A stretch of 64,000 bases of DNA from Meconema thalassinum. Taxonomy: Eukaryota > Arthropoda > Insecta > Orthoptera > Tettigoniidae. Where the stretch lies: contig OX336388.2 in NCBI GenBank assembly GCA_946902985.2, positions 294,044,526 to 294,108,525 on the forward strand, in the 5' to 3' direction. A program made the translations under genes and the position numbers. This document shows positions 10,746 to 21,480 of the stretch, piece after piece. The notes under the pieces are model-generated. The model did no database searches. It saw only the letters and a list, made by a program, of their open reading frames with translations, and was not told the DNA's origin. Positions within the stretch are counted from its first letter, which is position 1. Each line of letters opens with the position of its first letter.

Positions 10746-13700
10746 TGTTGTTTGAGTCTTCAGTCTTTTGACTGGTTTGATGCAGCTCTCCATGCCTCCC
10801 TGTCCTGAGCTAATCGTTTCATCTCTACATAGCTCCGACACCCTACATCGGAGGCAATCTGTTTAACATATTCTAACCTTGGTCTACCCCTACAGTTTTT
10901 GTCCTCGACCCTTCCTTCCATAACTAAGCTTGCTATTCCTGGGTGTCTTAGTATGTGTCCTACTAACCTATCTCTTCTCTTCATTAACAGTCGCCAGAAA
11001 CATCTCTCCTCTCCCACTCGTCTTAATACCTCTTTGTTTGTAACCCTATCTACCCATCTGATCTTCATCATTCTCCTGTAACACCACATTTCCAATGCTT
11101 CAATTCTCCTCTTTTCTGCTGCACCAATAGTCCAAGTTTCACTTCCATAGAGCGCCACGCTCCAGACAAAGGCTTTCAAAAATGACTTCCTAATACCTAA
11201 ATCTATATTCGATGTCAGCAGATTCCTTTTTTGTAGAAATGCTTTCTTTGCCTGAGCCAACCTACTTTTAATATCCTCTTTGCTTCGTCCATCACTGGTT
11301 ATTCTGCTTCCTAAGTAACAGAAGTCTCCTACTTCCTTCAGCTTTTCACCTGCCAATTTGATCTCCATAGAGGTTTCCGATTTATTTCGGCTGCATTCCA
11401 GTATTTTTGTTTTACATTTATTTATTTTCATCATGAATTCTTTCCGTAAGACGGAGTCCATACCATTCAAAAACTCATTCAAATCCTCAGGCTTGTCGGC
11501 CAAGATGACGATGTCATCAGCAAATCTCAGAGTTGAAATTATTTCTCCTTGAATCTTCACTCCCACTTTAAATTTTTCTCTAATTTCCTTCATTGCTTGT
11601 TCAATGTAAAGATTGAAAAGTATGGGTGATAAGTTGCAGCCTTGCCTTACACCTTTCTGAATACCAGCTTCTCTCTCATGTCCTTCAACTCGAATGACTG
11701 CTGTCTGGTTTCTGTACAGATTGTATATCACCCTCCTATCCCTGTACTTTATTCCAATTGATTTCAAAATGTCAAACAATTTAGTCCATTCAACGTTATC
11801 AAAAGCCTTTTCTAAGTCTACAAAAGCCATGAATGTTCTCTTATCTTTCCTTATTCTACCTTCTAAAATCAGCCTAAGACTTAGTACAGCTTCCCTTGTT
11901 CCTACATTTCTCCTGAAACCAAACTGGTCTTCACCCAACTCCGTTTCTATCTGGCTTTCAATCCTCTTGTAAATTATTCTAGACAGGATCTTTGAAGCAT
12001 GAGTAATCAAGCTGATTGTACGGTAATCTTCACATCTGTCAGCTCCCACTTTCTTTGGTATAGCGATGATTACATTCTTCTTGAAATCAGGGGGTACCTC
12101 ACCTGTCTCATAAATCCTACACACCAAGTGAAATAACCTGATCAGACCTTCATCTCCTATGCAGCGTAGCAACTCAATCGGTATATCATCTATGCCTGGT
12201 GCTTTGTTCCTGCTTAAGTCTTCCAAAGCTCTATCAAATTCTGATCTCAATATTAAATCTCCTTTCGCATCCTCATCAATTTCCTCCTCCCTTTCCATTA
12301 CATGATTCTCAATCTCCTTTCCCTTATACAAACTCTCTATGTAAGCTTTCCATCTCTCAACCTTTTCTTCCCTATCTGTTAGAGGCTTTCCATTTGTGTC
12401 TTTAATATTACAGAACTTAGTCTTCTTTTCCCCAAAAGTATTCTTAATCCTTCGATAAGCTGTGTCTACTTTTCCTAATTTCAGACAATGTTCTATACCT
12501 GCACATTTCTCTTTCAACCATTCTTCTTTCGCTTCCTTGCACTTCTTGTTAACCTCATTTCTCAGACGTCTGTATTCTGCTTTCCCCTTTTCATCTCTTA
12601 GATTCTTGTGTTTCCGCCTTTCATCCATCAATTCTAGTATATCCTGAGTGATCCACGGTTTTCTACCTATTCTTTCTTTCCTACCAATGTTTTCTTCTGC
12701 CGATTTTGTTATTTCATTCTTCAAAAGTGCCCATTCGTCTGCAATTGAAGTTTGTTTAGGGTTTTTCATTAGTCCTTCCTTTATACTCTTCTTGAATCTT
12801 TCGTTTGCATCCTTCTCTTTCAGTCTGTCTATTGCCCACCTTTTTGGCTTTTGACTTTTCTTCAGTTTCTTCAACTTTAATCTGCATTTCATTACAACCA
12901 GATTGTGATCAGAGTTTATGTCAGCACCAGGATATGTTTTACAATCCAAAATCTGGTTTCGAAACCTCTGCTTGACCATAATGAAGTCGATTTGGTAACG
13001 CCCTGTATCTCCTGGTCTCATCCATGTGTATATTCTTCTATTGTGGTTATTGAATAAGGTGTTAGCTATGACCAATTCATGCTCGGTGCAGAATTCTACC
13101 AGCCTGCTTCCTCGATCATTCCTTTCACCTAATCCGAAATCTCCTACTATCTTCCCTTCTCTCCCTTTTCCTACCACAGCATTCCAATCTCCCATTACTA
13201 TAACATTTTCATCACCCTTGATATACCTCAGAATTTCGTCTATTTCTTCGTAGACCTTTTCAACATCCTCATCATCAGCTTGACTGGTAGGCATATAGAC
13301 TTGTACCACTGTAGTGCAGGTAGGTTTTGTATTGATTTTTGCTACAATAATCCGTTCACTATATTGCTCATAATATTCCACCCGCTGTCCAAGTTTCCTA
13401 CTCAATATGAGGCCAACCCCTGCTTGGCCATTGTTTGATTTAGTGCTAATGACCCTATAGTCTCCTGACCAAAAGTCCTGTTCTTCCTGCCAGCGCATTT
13501 CACTAATCCCAACCAAATCCAACCTCAACCTATCCATTTCCCTTTCTAAGTTTTCTAACCTTCCACTTCCTAGCAGACTTCTAACATTCCACGCTCCGAT
13601 CCGTAGAATGTCAGATTTCCTCTTTGTCACTTCTGTGATGTTAACCCCCTCTCGAGTAGTCCCCACCCGGAGATCCGAACGGGGGACTAGTTTACCTCCG

Positions 13701-13850
13701 GATTGAAATTTTACAAGGGAGGAGGCCATCATCACATGTAATTATGCATAGAGAGGTGCATATCCTCGGGAATAGCATACGGCTGTAGTTTCCCGTTGCT
13801 TTCAGCCGTGCAGCAGGACGCAGTGTAGCCATTATTGGCTTATATTATCA
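10746..13850 (-). mobile_element. LINE family A, apparently full length
   Basis: The element carries one long intact ORF (13735-10760). The 3' UTR is almost absent and it ends in an AAC-type tail (GTTGTTTG on the plus strand at 10746). The 5' UTR probably reaches about 13850 (GCCGTGCAGCAGGACGCAG region). A 5'-truncated relative lies at 36243-37081. No target duplication could be recognised, so the outer edges are approximate. RTE-group affinity is inferred from the single ORF and short tandem tail. Confidence 0.88.
10760..13735 (-). CDS. intact LINE endonuclease/reverse transcriptase polyprotein, 991 aa
   Basis: A single uninterrupted frame starts MMMASSLVKFQSGGK. Residues 45-280 are an apurinic/apyrimidinic-type endonuclease (LRIGAWNVRSLL, ISEMRWQE, VIVMGDWNAVVG, INSDHNLVV) that would nick the target. 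Residues about 500-770 are the reverse transcriptase (FKKNVIIAIPKK, EDQFGFRRNVGTREA, VRQGCNLSPILFN, LRFADDIVILAD with FADD as the catalytic aspartates). The C-terminal part has the LYGSETWTIG and RWVDRVTN blocks seen in RTE-like LINEs, and the RGRPRLEYVKQI block. There is no ORF1. Absence of stops over 2.97 kb means recent arrival and possible autonomy. Several long antisense frames here are shadows. Confidence 0.92.
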   Translation of the reverse strand: MMMASSLVKFQSGGKLVPRSDLRVGTTREGVNITEVTKRKSDILRIGAWNVRSLLGSGRLENLEREMDRLRLDLVGISEMRWQEEQDFWSGDYRVISTKSNNGQAGVGLILSRKLGQRVEYYEQYSERIIVAKINTKPTCTTVVQVYMPTSQADDEDVEKVYEEIDEILRYIKGDENVIVMGDWNAVVGKGREGKIVGDFGLGERNDRGSRLVEFCTEHELVIANTLFNNHNRRIYTWMRPGDTGRYQIDFIMVKQRFRNQILDCKTYPGADINSDHNLVVMKCRLKLKKLKKSQKPKRWAIDRLKEKDANERFKKSIKEGLMKNPKQTSIADEWALLKNEITKSAEENIGRKERIGRKPWITQDILELMDERRKHKNLRDEKGKAEYRRLRNEVNKKCKEAKEEWLKEKCAGIEHCLKLGKVDTAYRRIKNTFGEKKTKFCNIKDTNGKPLTDREEKVERWKAYIESLYKGKEIENHVMEREEEIDEDAKGDLILRSEFDRALEDLSRNKAPGIDDIPIELLRCIGDEGLIRLFHLVCRIYETGEVPPDFKKNVIIAIPKKVGADRCEDYRTISLITHASKILSRIIYKRIESQIETELGEDQFGFRRNVGTREAVLSLRLILEGRIRKDKRTFMAFVDLEKAFDNVEWTKLFDILKSIGIKYRDRRVIYNLYRNQTAVIRVEGHEREAGIQKGVRQGCNLSPILFNLYIEQAMKEIREKFKVGVKIQGEIISTLRFADDIVILADKPEDLNEFLNGMDSVLRKEFMMKINKCKTKILECSRNKSETSMEIKLAGEKLKEVGDFCYLGSRITSDGRSKEDIKSRLAQAKKAFLQKRNLLTSNIDLGIRKSFLKAFVWSVALYGSETWTIGAAEKRRIEALEMWCYRRMMKIRWVDRVTNKEVLRRVGEERCFWRLLMKRRDRLVGHILRHPGIASLVMEGRVEDKNCRGRPRLEYVKQIASDVGCRSYVEMKRLAQDREAWRAASNQSKD

Positions 13851-15289
13851 ATATCTTAACCGTCTATAAGACTAGTAAAGAATTGATTTATTCTGAAAGG
13901 CTGCTACTCCCTTTCAGAATAAGTAAAGAGCAATTCTACTAACAAAAATACTAACCTTCTACCGTACTAACAATTAAATACCAAAACTCTACTAACAAAA
14001 AACTTAAGTTCCACCAACAACAAATACTACCACTAAAACAGTCTGTCAACAGGCACACTCACATGCACCCTCACACATCACAGTCTACTGAAACAATGAA
14101 CTATAACTAATAAACAATGCAACTGCTACCAGACACACTCACACGCCACAGTCTAATAGAACAATGACATATATCTAATAGACAAACTAACTACCTACTT
14201 ACAACTAAAACTAACTACATACTTACTGTACTTTTATTTGAATTGACAATATTTACAAAATGCAATTTAGATAGAAAATACTTACAAAATGTAATTTAGA
14301 TTCAAAATTGTCACGAAATGCAATTTAAGGGGGACGTATGCAAAATTGCACTAAGTGAGAAATGGTTTCATTTCGGCTGTATTAAGGTAAATAAGGAGGA
14401 TTGTGTAGTCGGGAATTGGTTTTTGACGTTTGTAACAGTGTTTTATACGAGTGTATTCAAATGAGAATCTGCGTCTGATACTAGATCGTTCAGTCCATAA
14501 CATTTCGTATACTGGCGAGGCGAGCAGCAAATTTATGTGAAGTGAGACGAACATTATTAGCACCGTATTGAGCCTAGTGATTTGTTTATGACTCAATTCA
14601 TGTAATTTAGGATGTAACGCCCGTGTGGTGTAGTGGTAGTGTACTTGTAAAAATGACGGCGGTCATATGTGTATTTTCTTTTATTGGTCACGTGTTAACT
14701 TACTTGTGTTGATTTGTGTGTGAAGTCCTAATTTTAGGCAGTAATGTTTTTTGCTACGGCAGTTTTGATTCCAATTTCACGCGGAAATTATTGTGTTGTT
14801 TATTTTAAGTATAGGAAGTGTCGGTTTAGTTTTAAGTGTTCAGACAAAAATATATTTTTGCGTGCATCAGTCACAAAACAGTCTGAAACGGGCAAATATG
14901 TCAAATTTTCGTAGAAAAGCCGAAAAATCAGACAAACATTCATTTTTATATAATAGAGAAGGGATATAATAGACCTTCCGTACCACACCCACACGTGTAA
15001 ATCGCGTGAAAAAATTCTAGAGTACCCCTTGGCCCCTTAAGCGCATTGTATGTATTAATGAATATCTCAGCTTAATTTGGATCCATTATAACCTTATAGC
15101 CGTTTGCAAACCTTCACAGCAATGTAATAAATGGAATTGCATTGCGTCTTACAGAAATAGATGTACCTCTGAGATTCAGTTGCCATGGTTACCGCCATGC
15201 ATTCCAGTATGAGAAATAATAATAACATTTATAAACAAAAGACATTGGAAGACACAGGCTGGGTTAGAATATCAAGTGGGTGACTAGGC
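13851..15289. other. AT-rich spacer, possible SINE head at 14620
   Basis: 13860-14230 is composed of short ACTAACAA/CTAACTA-type imperfect repeats, and 14250-14330 repeats an AAATGCAATTTAGAT-like motif three times. Around 14620-14650 TGGTGTAGTGGTAGTG looks like an isolated pol III box A without a box B. The small open frames (14351-14596, 14800-14994) have no recognisable motif. Otherwise I see nothing. Confidence 0.4.
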
Positions 15290-15660
15290 GAGGTATATAA
15301 CTCTCGTATTGAGGGGATAAAGGATAAGTTAGATATGAACGCGCTAGATGTTCGTATGAGCCAACTCAGATGGTGGGGTCATGTGAAGAGAATGGAGGAG
15401 GAGAGATTACCTAAGACGTTAATGAGTTCGGCTGTAGATGATAAGAGAAGCAGAGGTAGACCTACGAGCCGATGGTTAGATTTATAGTTGAATTATTTTA
15501 AAGCGAGATGTGTAGAAGCAGAGGAGGTCGCAATGCTAACTGCTAATAGGGGATCATGGAAGTCACTTGTTCGCAAACAGAGGCTTTCAGACTGGACTAG
15601 ACGCTGAACGGCAAAACGGTCTCAAATGAAAATCAATGAATTCATCATCTAATGTTATTA
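15290..15660 (+). pseudogene. LINE 3' end fragment (fourth family)
   Basis: The plus strand encodes the LINE C-terminal pattern: NALDVRMSQLRWWGHVKRM, RSRGRPTSRWLD, then, after a stop, RGSWKSLVRKQRLSDWTRR and a terminal stop at 15607. The arrangement of RWxGHVxRM followed by RGRP is shared with families A-C, but the sequence is a distinct family. The upstream RT is absent, so this is a 5'-truncated copy. Confidence 0.65.
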
Positions 15661-16710
15661 TAATTCATTTTTATGTTTTGGTTTACCCCTGAGATCACGT
15701 GTTAAATAGACTTTTATTAACCATCCTATATTGCACATCGAACACTCTTCATAAACACACTGTATAAGCTGCAATGTTACCCTCACATAACGCTCAACCA
15801 TCAATTCATAAATACGTCATATTTAATTTATCCATATTCTCATTTTAAACTAGCCACCAATTTACCATAATCATTAACAACATCGTAACATTAATCCTTC
15901 ATATCGAAAGGTATGCGCAAACTATAACCATTGATCTCACATTCGACTTACTCAAAACATAATACAATTGTTTGATGGACATAATCAGCCGTTTGCAACA
16001 GTGATGGCCGTCCATAACTTTCTTACGACAAATGATCTCGCCTTCAACTAATCAGTCGTAATAAAAATAACATAGTTTGTACTCTGTCATATCGCATTCC
16101 CATAGCACATGTGATCACCTAACCATAAATTGTACTTTATTTGCCAAGAGTAACACTAACTATTCAACTGAATGAAAATGTCGTCACACGCAAATCTAGC
16201 TATTCTTCCAATCTCATGTTGAACAATTAAATCAATTAAATAATGAACTGGCATTTATAATATACACTATTTGATAGCTGGGTGCCTGCTACTCCGTAGA
16301 AAGATGATAAAATAAAGTACAGTTCCGTAAGCAATTATTCTTTTAGTTACTTCTGATTGCATTACATATTATAATTTGAAATTACCAACACTTGACAAAA
16401 CTACTGAATGAGGTCTAAGGTCATACTCATCAGTATCTTACTTGCAGGATTATCCTTCTGCTTTGGATCCATAGGTGAAGTTGGTCCACGTCTCTCCATG
16501 ATTTGGCACGTATAGAAAGAAACATGACGAATATTTCGTCATCCCCAACCAGATTAAAATAGCAAATCATAGTAGTGGTGTTGGATTCCATTCCAATATG
16601 TAGATGTCCTTCATATGGTGACGCATTTTCACAGATGAATAGAAATATGAATTTCCGTCTCCAAATTCAAATACTGTATGTTAGTGTGTAGAATACTATG
16701 AATAATAATA
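15661..16710. other. AT-rich spacer
   Basis: No open frame of interest, no repeat shared with the rest of the window and no terminal repeats were seen. Confidence 0.4.
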
Positions 16711-17005
16711 ATATATATATATATTTTTTTTTTTGTCGTTTACCCTCCAGGTTGGTGGAACCCACGGACTCAGCGAGGGAACTCACCACTACCGCCTCTA
16801 CGGGCAGTGTCCTAGAGCTGGGAACATCGAATCGGAAGGGACACAACTGATGAGGTGGGATTGGCACCTCGCCCAGGCGGCCTCACCTGCAAAGCGAACA
16901 GGGGCCTCATGAGGGAAGGTAAGAGATGGTTAGGATGGATAGACAAGGAAGAGGGAAGGAGGCGGCCGTGGCCTTGAAGAAGGTACTGCCCCCGGAAATT
17001 GAATT
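16711..17005 (+). repeat. dispersed SINE-like repeat after TA/T tract
   Basis: After an ATATAT(T)n tract comes a compact GC-richer segment (TTTACCCTCCAGGTTGG, then CTCGCCCAGGCGGCCTCACC, then AGGAGGCGGCCGTGGCCTTG). The 33.3 kb repeat begins in similar style (GGCTTTAAGTTAGGAAC, then GGGAAACCACGGAAAACCAC). The two may be successive parts of one long SINE-like family, which I infer from composition and general recall, not from alignment. Confidence 0.4.
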
Positions 17006-17964
17006 ATATTGAGACCACGATGGCTGTATTGGAAAATATCAGTAAAGTTATGGATGTCATAGTTATGACGTGGATATTCATGACGTAGGCACGGATGACG
17101 TAGAATTCATGCCAGTAGGCTGATTGAGCTGAGATTCTTGGTGACGTCATGATTTTATTCGAGAAAGATCCGAGATTTACGACGCAGTCGCAGGAAACAA
17201 GGTATTGTGCTAAGGAAGAAGCTACGCTATTGGAGGAGAGACGCGAACCAATGAACGATAGTTTGGAAGGAAGACGGAATTGCTGAAACTACGATATTCG
17301 ATTACTTTTGGCATGCAGATTTGTGGAAATCTATTTTCAGTTATGGCATTGATTTGGAATTTTGAAGAAATTAATTTTGAGTTTTTGAATTTTGGAAATC
17401 CGTCAAGTATAGCCAAAGTTAAAACTTCCAGCAATGACGCAGCAACAGGCTATGGAAGGGATGGTTACGCCCCTTAAGAAGTTGATAAAAGGTCGTGCAC
17501 AGGAGAGAGGAGCTCTCATACTCGTACTCAGATCTCATACGCTCAGATCTCATACTTGTGATCGCATATATATTTCTGGTGATATAGAGTTATTTTCAAG
17601 TGATTCAGTGAAGTAAGGTGTCTTTAGCGTGAGGTGAAAGCCTTGCCGCATCGAACGAACTCGGAGCAGTTCCATTCTACGCTGCTCAAAACTAGGTGAA
17701 GTTGAAACGCGCACATTAACGTTTCCACCAGTCAAGATATCAAGCGCTAACTTCAGCCTTTTTGATAATTCTATTAGGCAGTATAACATTAAGGTGTATA
17801 CAAGATTTGAAGAATTTCACAGCGATACTTCGAAAGATATTGGAACTTTTAGGCTGCCAACAAAAGTGATTTTCTCGCCACAGGAGAAACACTTTTATAT
17901 TCCACATTATACACTACGGCTGACACGTGGAGTGCAACAGTTTGATATTACAACGATACATTTA
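17006..17964. other. unclassified segment with TGACGT cluster
   Basis: Four TGACGT hexamers lie within about 80 bases (near 17067, 17080, 17090 and 17142, the last a full TGACGTCA). Around 17525-17560 the phrase CAGATCTCATAC is repeated. These features would fit a promoter or LTR, but no inverted or direct terminal repeats were found and no coding motif was recognised in the short open frames. Confidence 0.35.
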
Positions 17965-20900
17965 ATAATCATTTATTGCAGCAAATAGCCATGCAGAGAT
18001 ACAAAACTAATACTAATAACTTAAATCTTACTCATCAAAGTGTCTATATACAAAGTGTCTGACAGGTTCTTTGCTATATATATAGTTATTCGCAGCAGAA
18101 GCGTGTTAGCGATACTTTCCTCTGGGCGCAGGAAATGGCGTGATATCTATCACAAGCACTACCACACAGAGAGCAGGTGCATTGGGGGCCTGGATCATGA
18201 AATCCTCTTGCTGTGCATATCTTAAAATGAAAACCGTGGACTGCAAAACGGGTGATCGTATGCCGCAGTTCAAAGTTGGCATTCATCCAGTCCGTCGACA
18301 TAAGAGCTTCTGTGGAATAGAAATCAGGCCATATGTCATTACGCTTGAGGTTTAGTTCTTCGATCAGTCTCTGGTATTGCACTGTTGATGGTAGGGAGTT
18401 CTCCAAACGCAGGTCTTCTATGAAGAAAGTCTCCCTTGCTAGTACGTACGTTAGACGAGATGGCGTGTATTTTGATAAGTGCAGAATTTTCTTTAGAAAA
18501 GTAGACTTAACTCTTTCTATCTCTCGAAGGTTACTTTGTGTCAAATGATCCCAAGTTATTTGAATGCCGTATGTCACTATTGGAGTTATTTTCGTTCTGA
18601 ATAAATTCATTGCGGTTTGTAAAGATAGATTTCCCAGTTGCATTATGTCTTGCATTGCTTTTATGGCGGATGTTGTTCTATCCCTGACATGTCGCGTGAA
18701 TACGTTCCCTTGCATTTGCATTACTACTCCTAGGTATTTGAAATGATTTACATTGACTAGGGGTTCTCCATTTAGTAGTATATGCTCATCTGCGGATAGT
18801 TTCCCGCCTTTACGGAATGCCAGCATTACTGTCTTGGTGCAGTTTATCGTCATATCATTTTCTTGAGCCCATGTGGTAAGTTTATCAATGGACGATTGCA
18901 AGGTTTCCTTTGATGTCGATGCCACAACCATATCATCCGCGTAGATGTAAATTTTCGCTCCCTCAAGGTAAATAGCCTCAATGACATCAGCTGTAGCGAT
19001 GTTAAATAGTAACGGACTCAAAGGGTCACCCTGAAGTAGACCATTTGTTTGTTCTATTCGTTCTGATTGAACTATACTGTCATCTATTTGTAGGCTGTTT
19101 TTGTGGAGAATGTCCCTTATTATCCCAAAAAGGTAATGTTCTTTTCCGATCATATTTTCAAGTTTCCTGAGCAAAGTGTTTCTACTCACTAGATCAAACG
19201 CCTTGGTGTAGTCGACGAATACTGCATATAGCTTTCCTCTTTTCTGTCTTAGCGCGTCTTCTACATTCGTTAAAAGACAGTTAACGGCTTGTAGTGTATT
19301 CCTTCCTTTCCGGAAGCCAAACTGTTCTTCAGGTATCTTGTTGTCAACTAAATCTGTGAGTCTTCTAGTGAGTATTTTCGTAAAGATCTTAAAGATTGTG
19401 TTTTCCAAAGCGATACCACGATAGGAATTTGGGTCTCCTGTATTACCTTTTCCTTTATATAGCATCTTCAAAGTCGAGGTTCTCCAGTTTGACGGTATGT
19501 GACCTTGAAGTAAACATTCGTTCATGAGCTCTGCCCATAGCCCTTTTAACAGCGGAGCTGTCATCTTCAGGTGCTCGTAGTGAATAGTATCTGGACCACA
19601 TGCTTTCTTTTCTGCGCAGTTGTTTATCTCAATTAGGACATCTTGTGCCGTGATCGGCACTGGTAGTTGAGAAGGGTTGCTAACCTGAATAGGTCTGGTG
19701 TCCCGCGCTTGTAGGGTTGCTGTAAGATGCTGAATCCACGTTGTCATAGGAATGTCCTTTGGGAATTTGGGTCGTCTGGGATTTAGGGCTGAGAAAGGGT
19801 TTGTTTCAGCCTCCTGTATTAGTTGAGCTTCCTTCAATTGTTGATAGCTTTCCTTTGCTCTTTTAACTACCTCCTTATAATATCTTCTTTTCTCGACATA
19901 CTCTTGTAGTGCTGTATGTGTACTTGCCCTTTTTATCTTGTGTAATGCTGCTAGCGTCTCCTTCCTCCGTTGGTAACATTCGGTAGTGAACCATGGTTTT
20001 GCTCTTCTTGTATTTTGACCTATCTTAGGAGTTGCGTCCTTGATATGATTCTCGATCAGTGTTAGCGCGGCGTCTATGTTTCCAGATTTGATTATGTTCG
20101 TGATTCCTTCCATGTCTATAGTGCTCAATTTGTTCATGTCTATTTTCCGCGAAATAGGGGTTCTGGAGCTTTTTTGAATGTTTATATTGATGTTAACTGA
20201 GAGGGTGGTTGCTAATGGGAGGTGTTTTCTTGCTACAACATTGGATAGTACTTCTTGATGCAATATTTCTATGTCGTTGCTTATGAATAAGAGATCTATC
20301 GTGCTTGTGCCATTGAAAGCTATGTATGTCTTCTCATCACTTTTGTTCGTTAAGGAAAAGCCCTCTTCTTCTAAGTATTCAAGTAACGCGTTTGTTTTCC
20401 TGCATGGGACATCAATGCGGCAGTTGAAGTCTCCGGCTATCATTATCGGATTTGTGGTAGGTACTATCGACATTACTGTGCCTAATTCGTCTATAATGTC
20501 TACTTCTGTTAGGTCTGGTTGGAAGTATGCACACAATATTGATAGCCTGTTCGTTAGCACCAGCATCACATTGTCAGTTTCAAACGGTTTTGTGAATGGT
20601 GATAGAGACGGTTTGAGTAGGCAAGAAATGCCGCCTTTAGGCCTGCCTTTGTCTCCCTTTGATGCGTACCTGTGGAGGCAGTAAAAATCATGCGTTTCCC
20701 AATGTTTTGTGAGGTAAGTTTCATTAAGAATCACAATGTCGTATCGTTGTAGTAGGTTGTTCGGGGCAAGGTCTAGCGCACTAGTAATTCCTTCAATATT
20801 CCATAGTAATGTCTGTAACCTGATTGAATTAGTCTTATCTCTCAGTTCGCTAATACTTGGATTAATATAGTTTACTTGACTTGAACGATACATTTGACTA

Positions 20901-21060
20901 TGGAACATTATAATATCGCAGTGCTTTTGATCATTATAACTGCAGTTGTGATGGAGGGCTAAGGCTTTGATGTAATTGGGACATATATTATTGGAGTAAA
21001 GTAACAGCATGGAACTTCGTTAATCGTCTTTCTACAAAAGCGAGCATGTAGTGAACATCC
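17965..21060 (-). mobile_element. LINE, I/R1-group-like, apparently complete ORF
   Basis: The minus strand carries a 974-codon intact frame followed by a short 3' UTR with an AATAAA signal at 17977-17972. Target duplications were not recognised, so both ends are approximate. Its protein differs from families A-C in having a C-terminal cysteine-histidine motif and YADD at the RT active site. The clade is inferred from that motif only. Confidence 0.85.
18086..21010 (-). CDS. intact LINE endonuclease/RT protein, about 974 aa
   Basis: The frame is open from 21010. The true start may be internal, since the first ~60 residues look unlike a domain. Endonuclease motifs: LLWNIEGI (about residue 69), VILNETYL, MIAGDFNCRI, STIDLLFIS. 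RT motifs: GFRKGRNTLQAV, YAVFVDYTKAFD, GLLQGDPLSPLLFN, IYIYADDMVVAS, FKYLGVVMQ. The C-terminus has CTCSLCGSACDRYHAISC, a C-x2-C..C..H...C cluster like the zinc knuckle of I/R1/Jockey-type LINEs. No upstream ORF1 was seen within 1 kb. Lack of stops indicates recent insertion. Confidence 0.9.
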   Translation of the reverse strand: MLLLYSNNICPNYIKALALHHNCSYNDQKHCDIIMFHSQMYRSSQVNYINPSISELRDKTNSIRLQTLLWNIEGITSALDLAPNNLLQRYDIVILNETYLTKHWETHDFYCLHRYASKGDKGRPKGGISCLLKPSLSPFTKPFETDNVMLVLTNRLSILCAYFQPDLTEVDIIDELGTVMSIVPTTNPIMIAGDFNCRIDVPCRKTNALLEYLEEEGFSLTNKSDEKTYIAFNGTSTIDLLFISNDIEILHQEVLSNVVARKHLPLATTLSVNININIQKSSRTPISRKIDMNKLSTIDMEGITNIIKSGNIDAALTLIENHIKDATPKIGQNTRRAKPWFTTECYQRRKETLAALHKIKRASTHTALQEYVEKRRYYKEVVKRAKESYQQLKEAQLIQEAETNPFSALNPRRPKFPKDIPMTTWIQHLTATLQARDTRPIQVSNPSQLPVPITAQDVLIEINNCAEKKACGPDTIHYEHLKMTAPLLKGLWAELMNECLLQGHIPSNWRTSTLKMLYKGKGNTGDPNSYRGIALENTIFKIFTKILTRRLTDLVDNKIPEEQFGFRKGRNTLQAVNCLLTNVEDALRQKRGKLYAVFVDYTKAFDLVSRNTLLRKLENMIGKEHYLFGIIRDILHKNSLQIDDSIVQSERIEQTNGLLQGDPLSPLLFNIATADVIEAIYLEGAKIYIYADDMVVASTSKETLQSSIDKLTTWAQENDMTINCTKTVMLAFRKGGKLSADEHILLNGEPLVNVNHFKYLGVVMQMQGNVFTRHVRDRTTSAIKAMQDIMQLGNLSLQTAMNLFRTKITPIVTYGIQITWDHLTQSNLREIERVKSTFLKKILHLSKYTPSRLTYVLARETFFIEDLRLENSLPSTVQYQRLIEELNLKRNDIWPDFYSTEALMSTDWMNANFELRHTITRFAVHGFHFKICTARGFHDPGPQCTCSLCGSACDRYHAISCAQRKVSLTRFCCE

Positions 21061-21109
21061 AACTACACTCATGCATCGTTAATCCATCGCTGAATTATAC
21101 CAGATAACA

Positions 21110-21480
21110 GTGGAAATATTTTCATACTCCACAACTATGAATATTTCTGCGGAAATAACTACATTAAACTTCATGACGAATTCCTGCAAGAACTTCAGAG
21201 AACTTTCAAAAGAGGCCAGGGTTATCCCGGCGCACAATGAAGAATTTTGCCGGAAGGATGTTTCTCGTATCCACGGAGCAGTGCAATTTCGGAGGAGGAA
21301 GCAGTTCGATTCTCCGAGGACGCTGATTCCTGTTTCGAGGATGGAGCTCATCTTTACGTTGGTGAAATGGATCCACCAGCAGTCTTCGTTGGGGAATTTT
21401 CCTCTGGAACTTCAATCGGCAGATAAGGTAGTTGTGAACGTTTCTTGTATTATTTGAGTATCGTAGCGATATCTGAGCAA
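21110..21480 (+). other. open frames of unknown origin
   Basis: Both strands are open here. A plus-strand frame reads SEEEAVRFSEDADSCFEDGA then LYVGEMDPPAVFVGEF, acidic and without recognised domain. It could be an exon or a retroelement gag fragment. I do not assign a function. Confidence 0.25.

Noticed and set aside
12199..13253. Several plus-strand open frames of 60-75 codons
   Set aside because: Shadows of the intact LINE A ORF on the minus strand.
17790..17990. Plus-strand 64-codon frame as retroelement coding
   Set aside because: No motif match in any frame, and it partly overlaps the 3' end of a minus-strand LINE.
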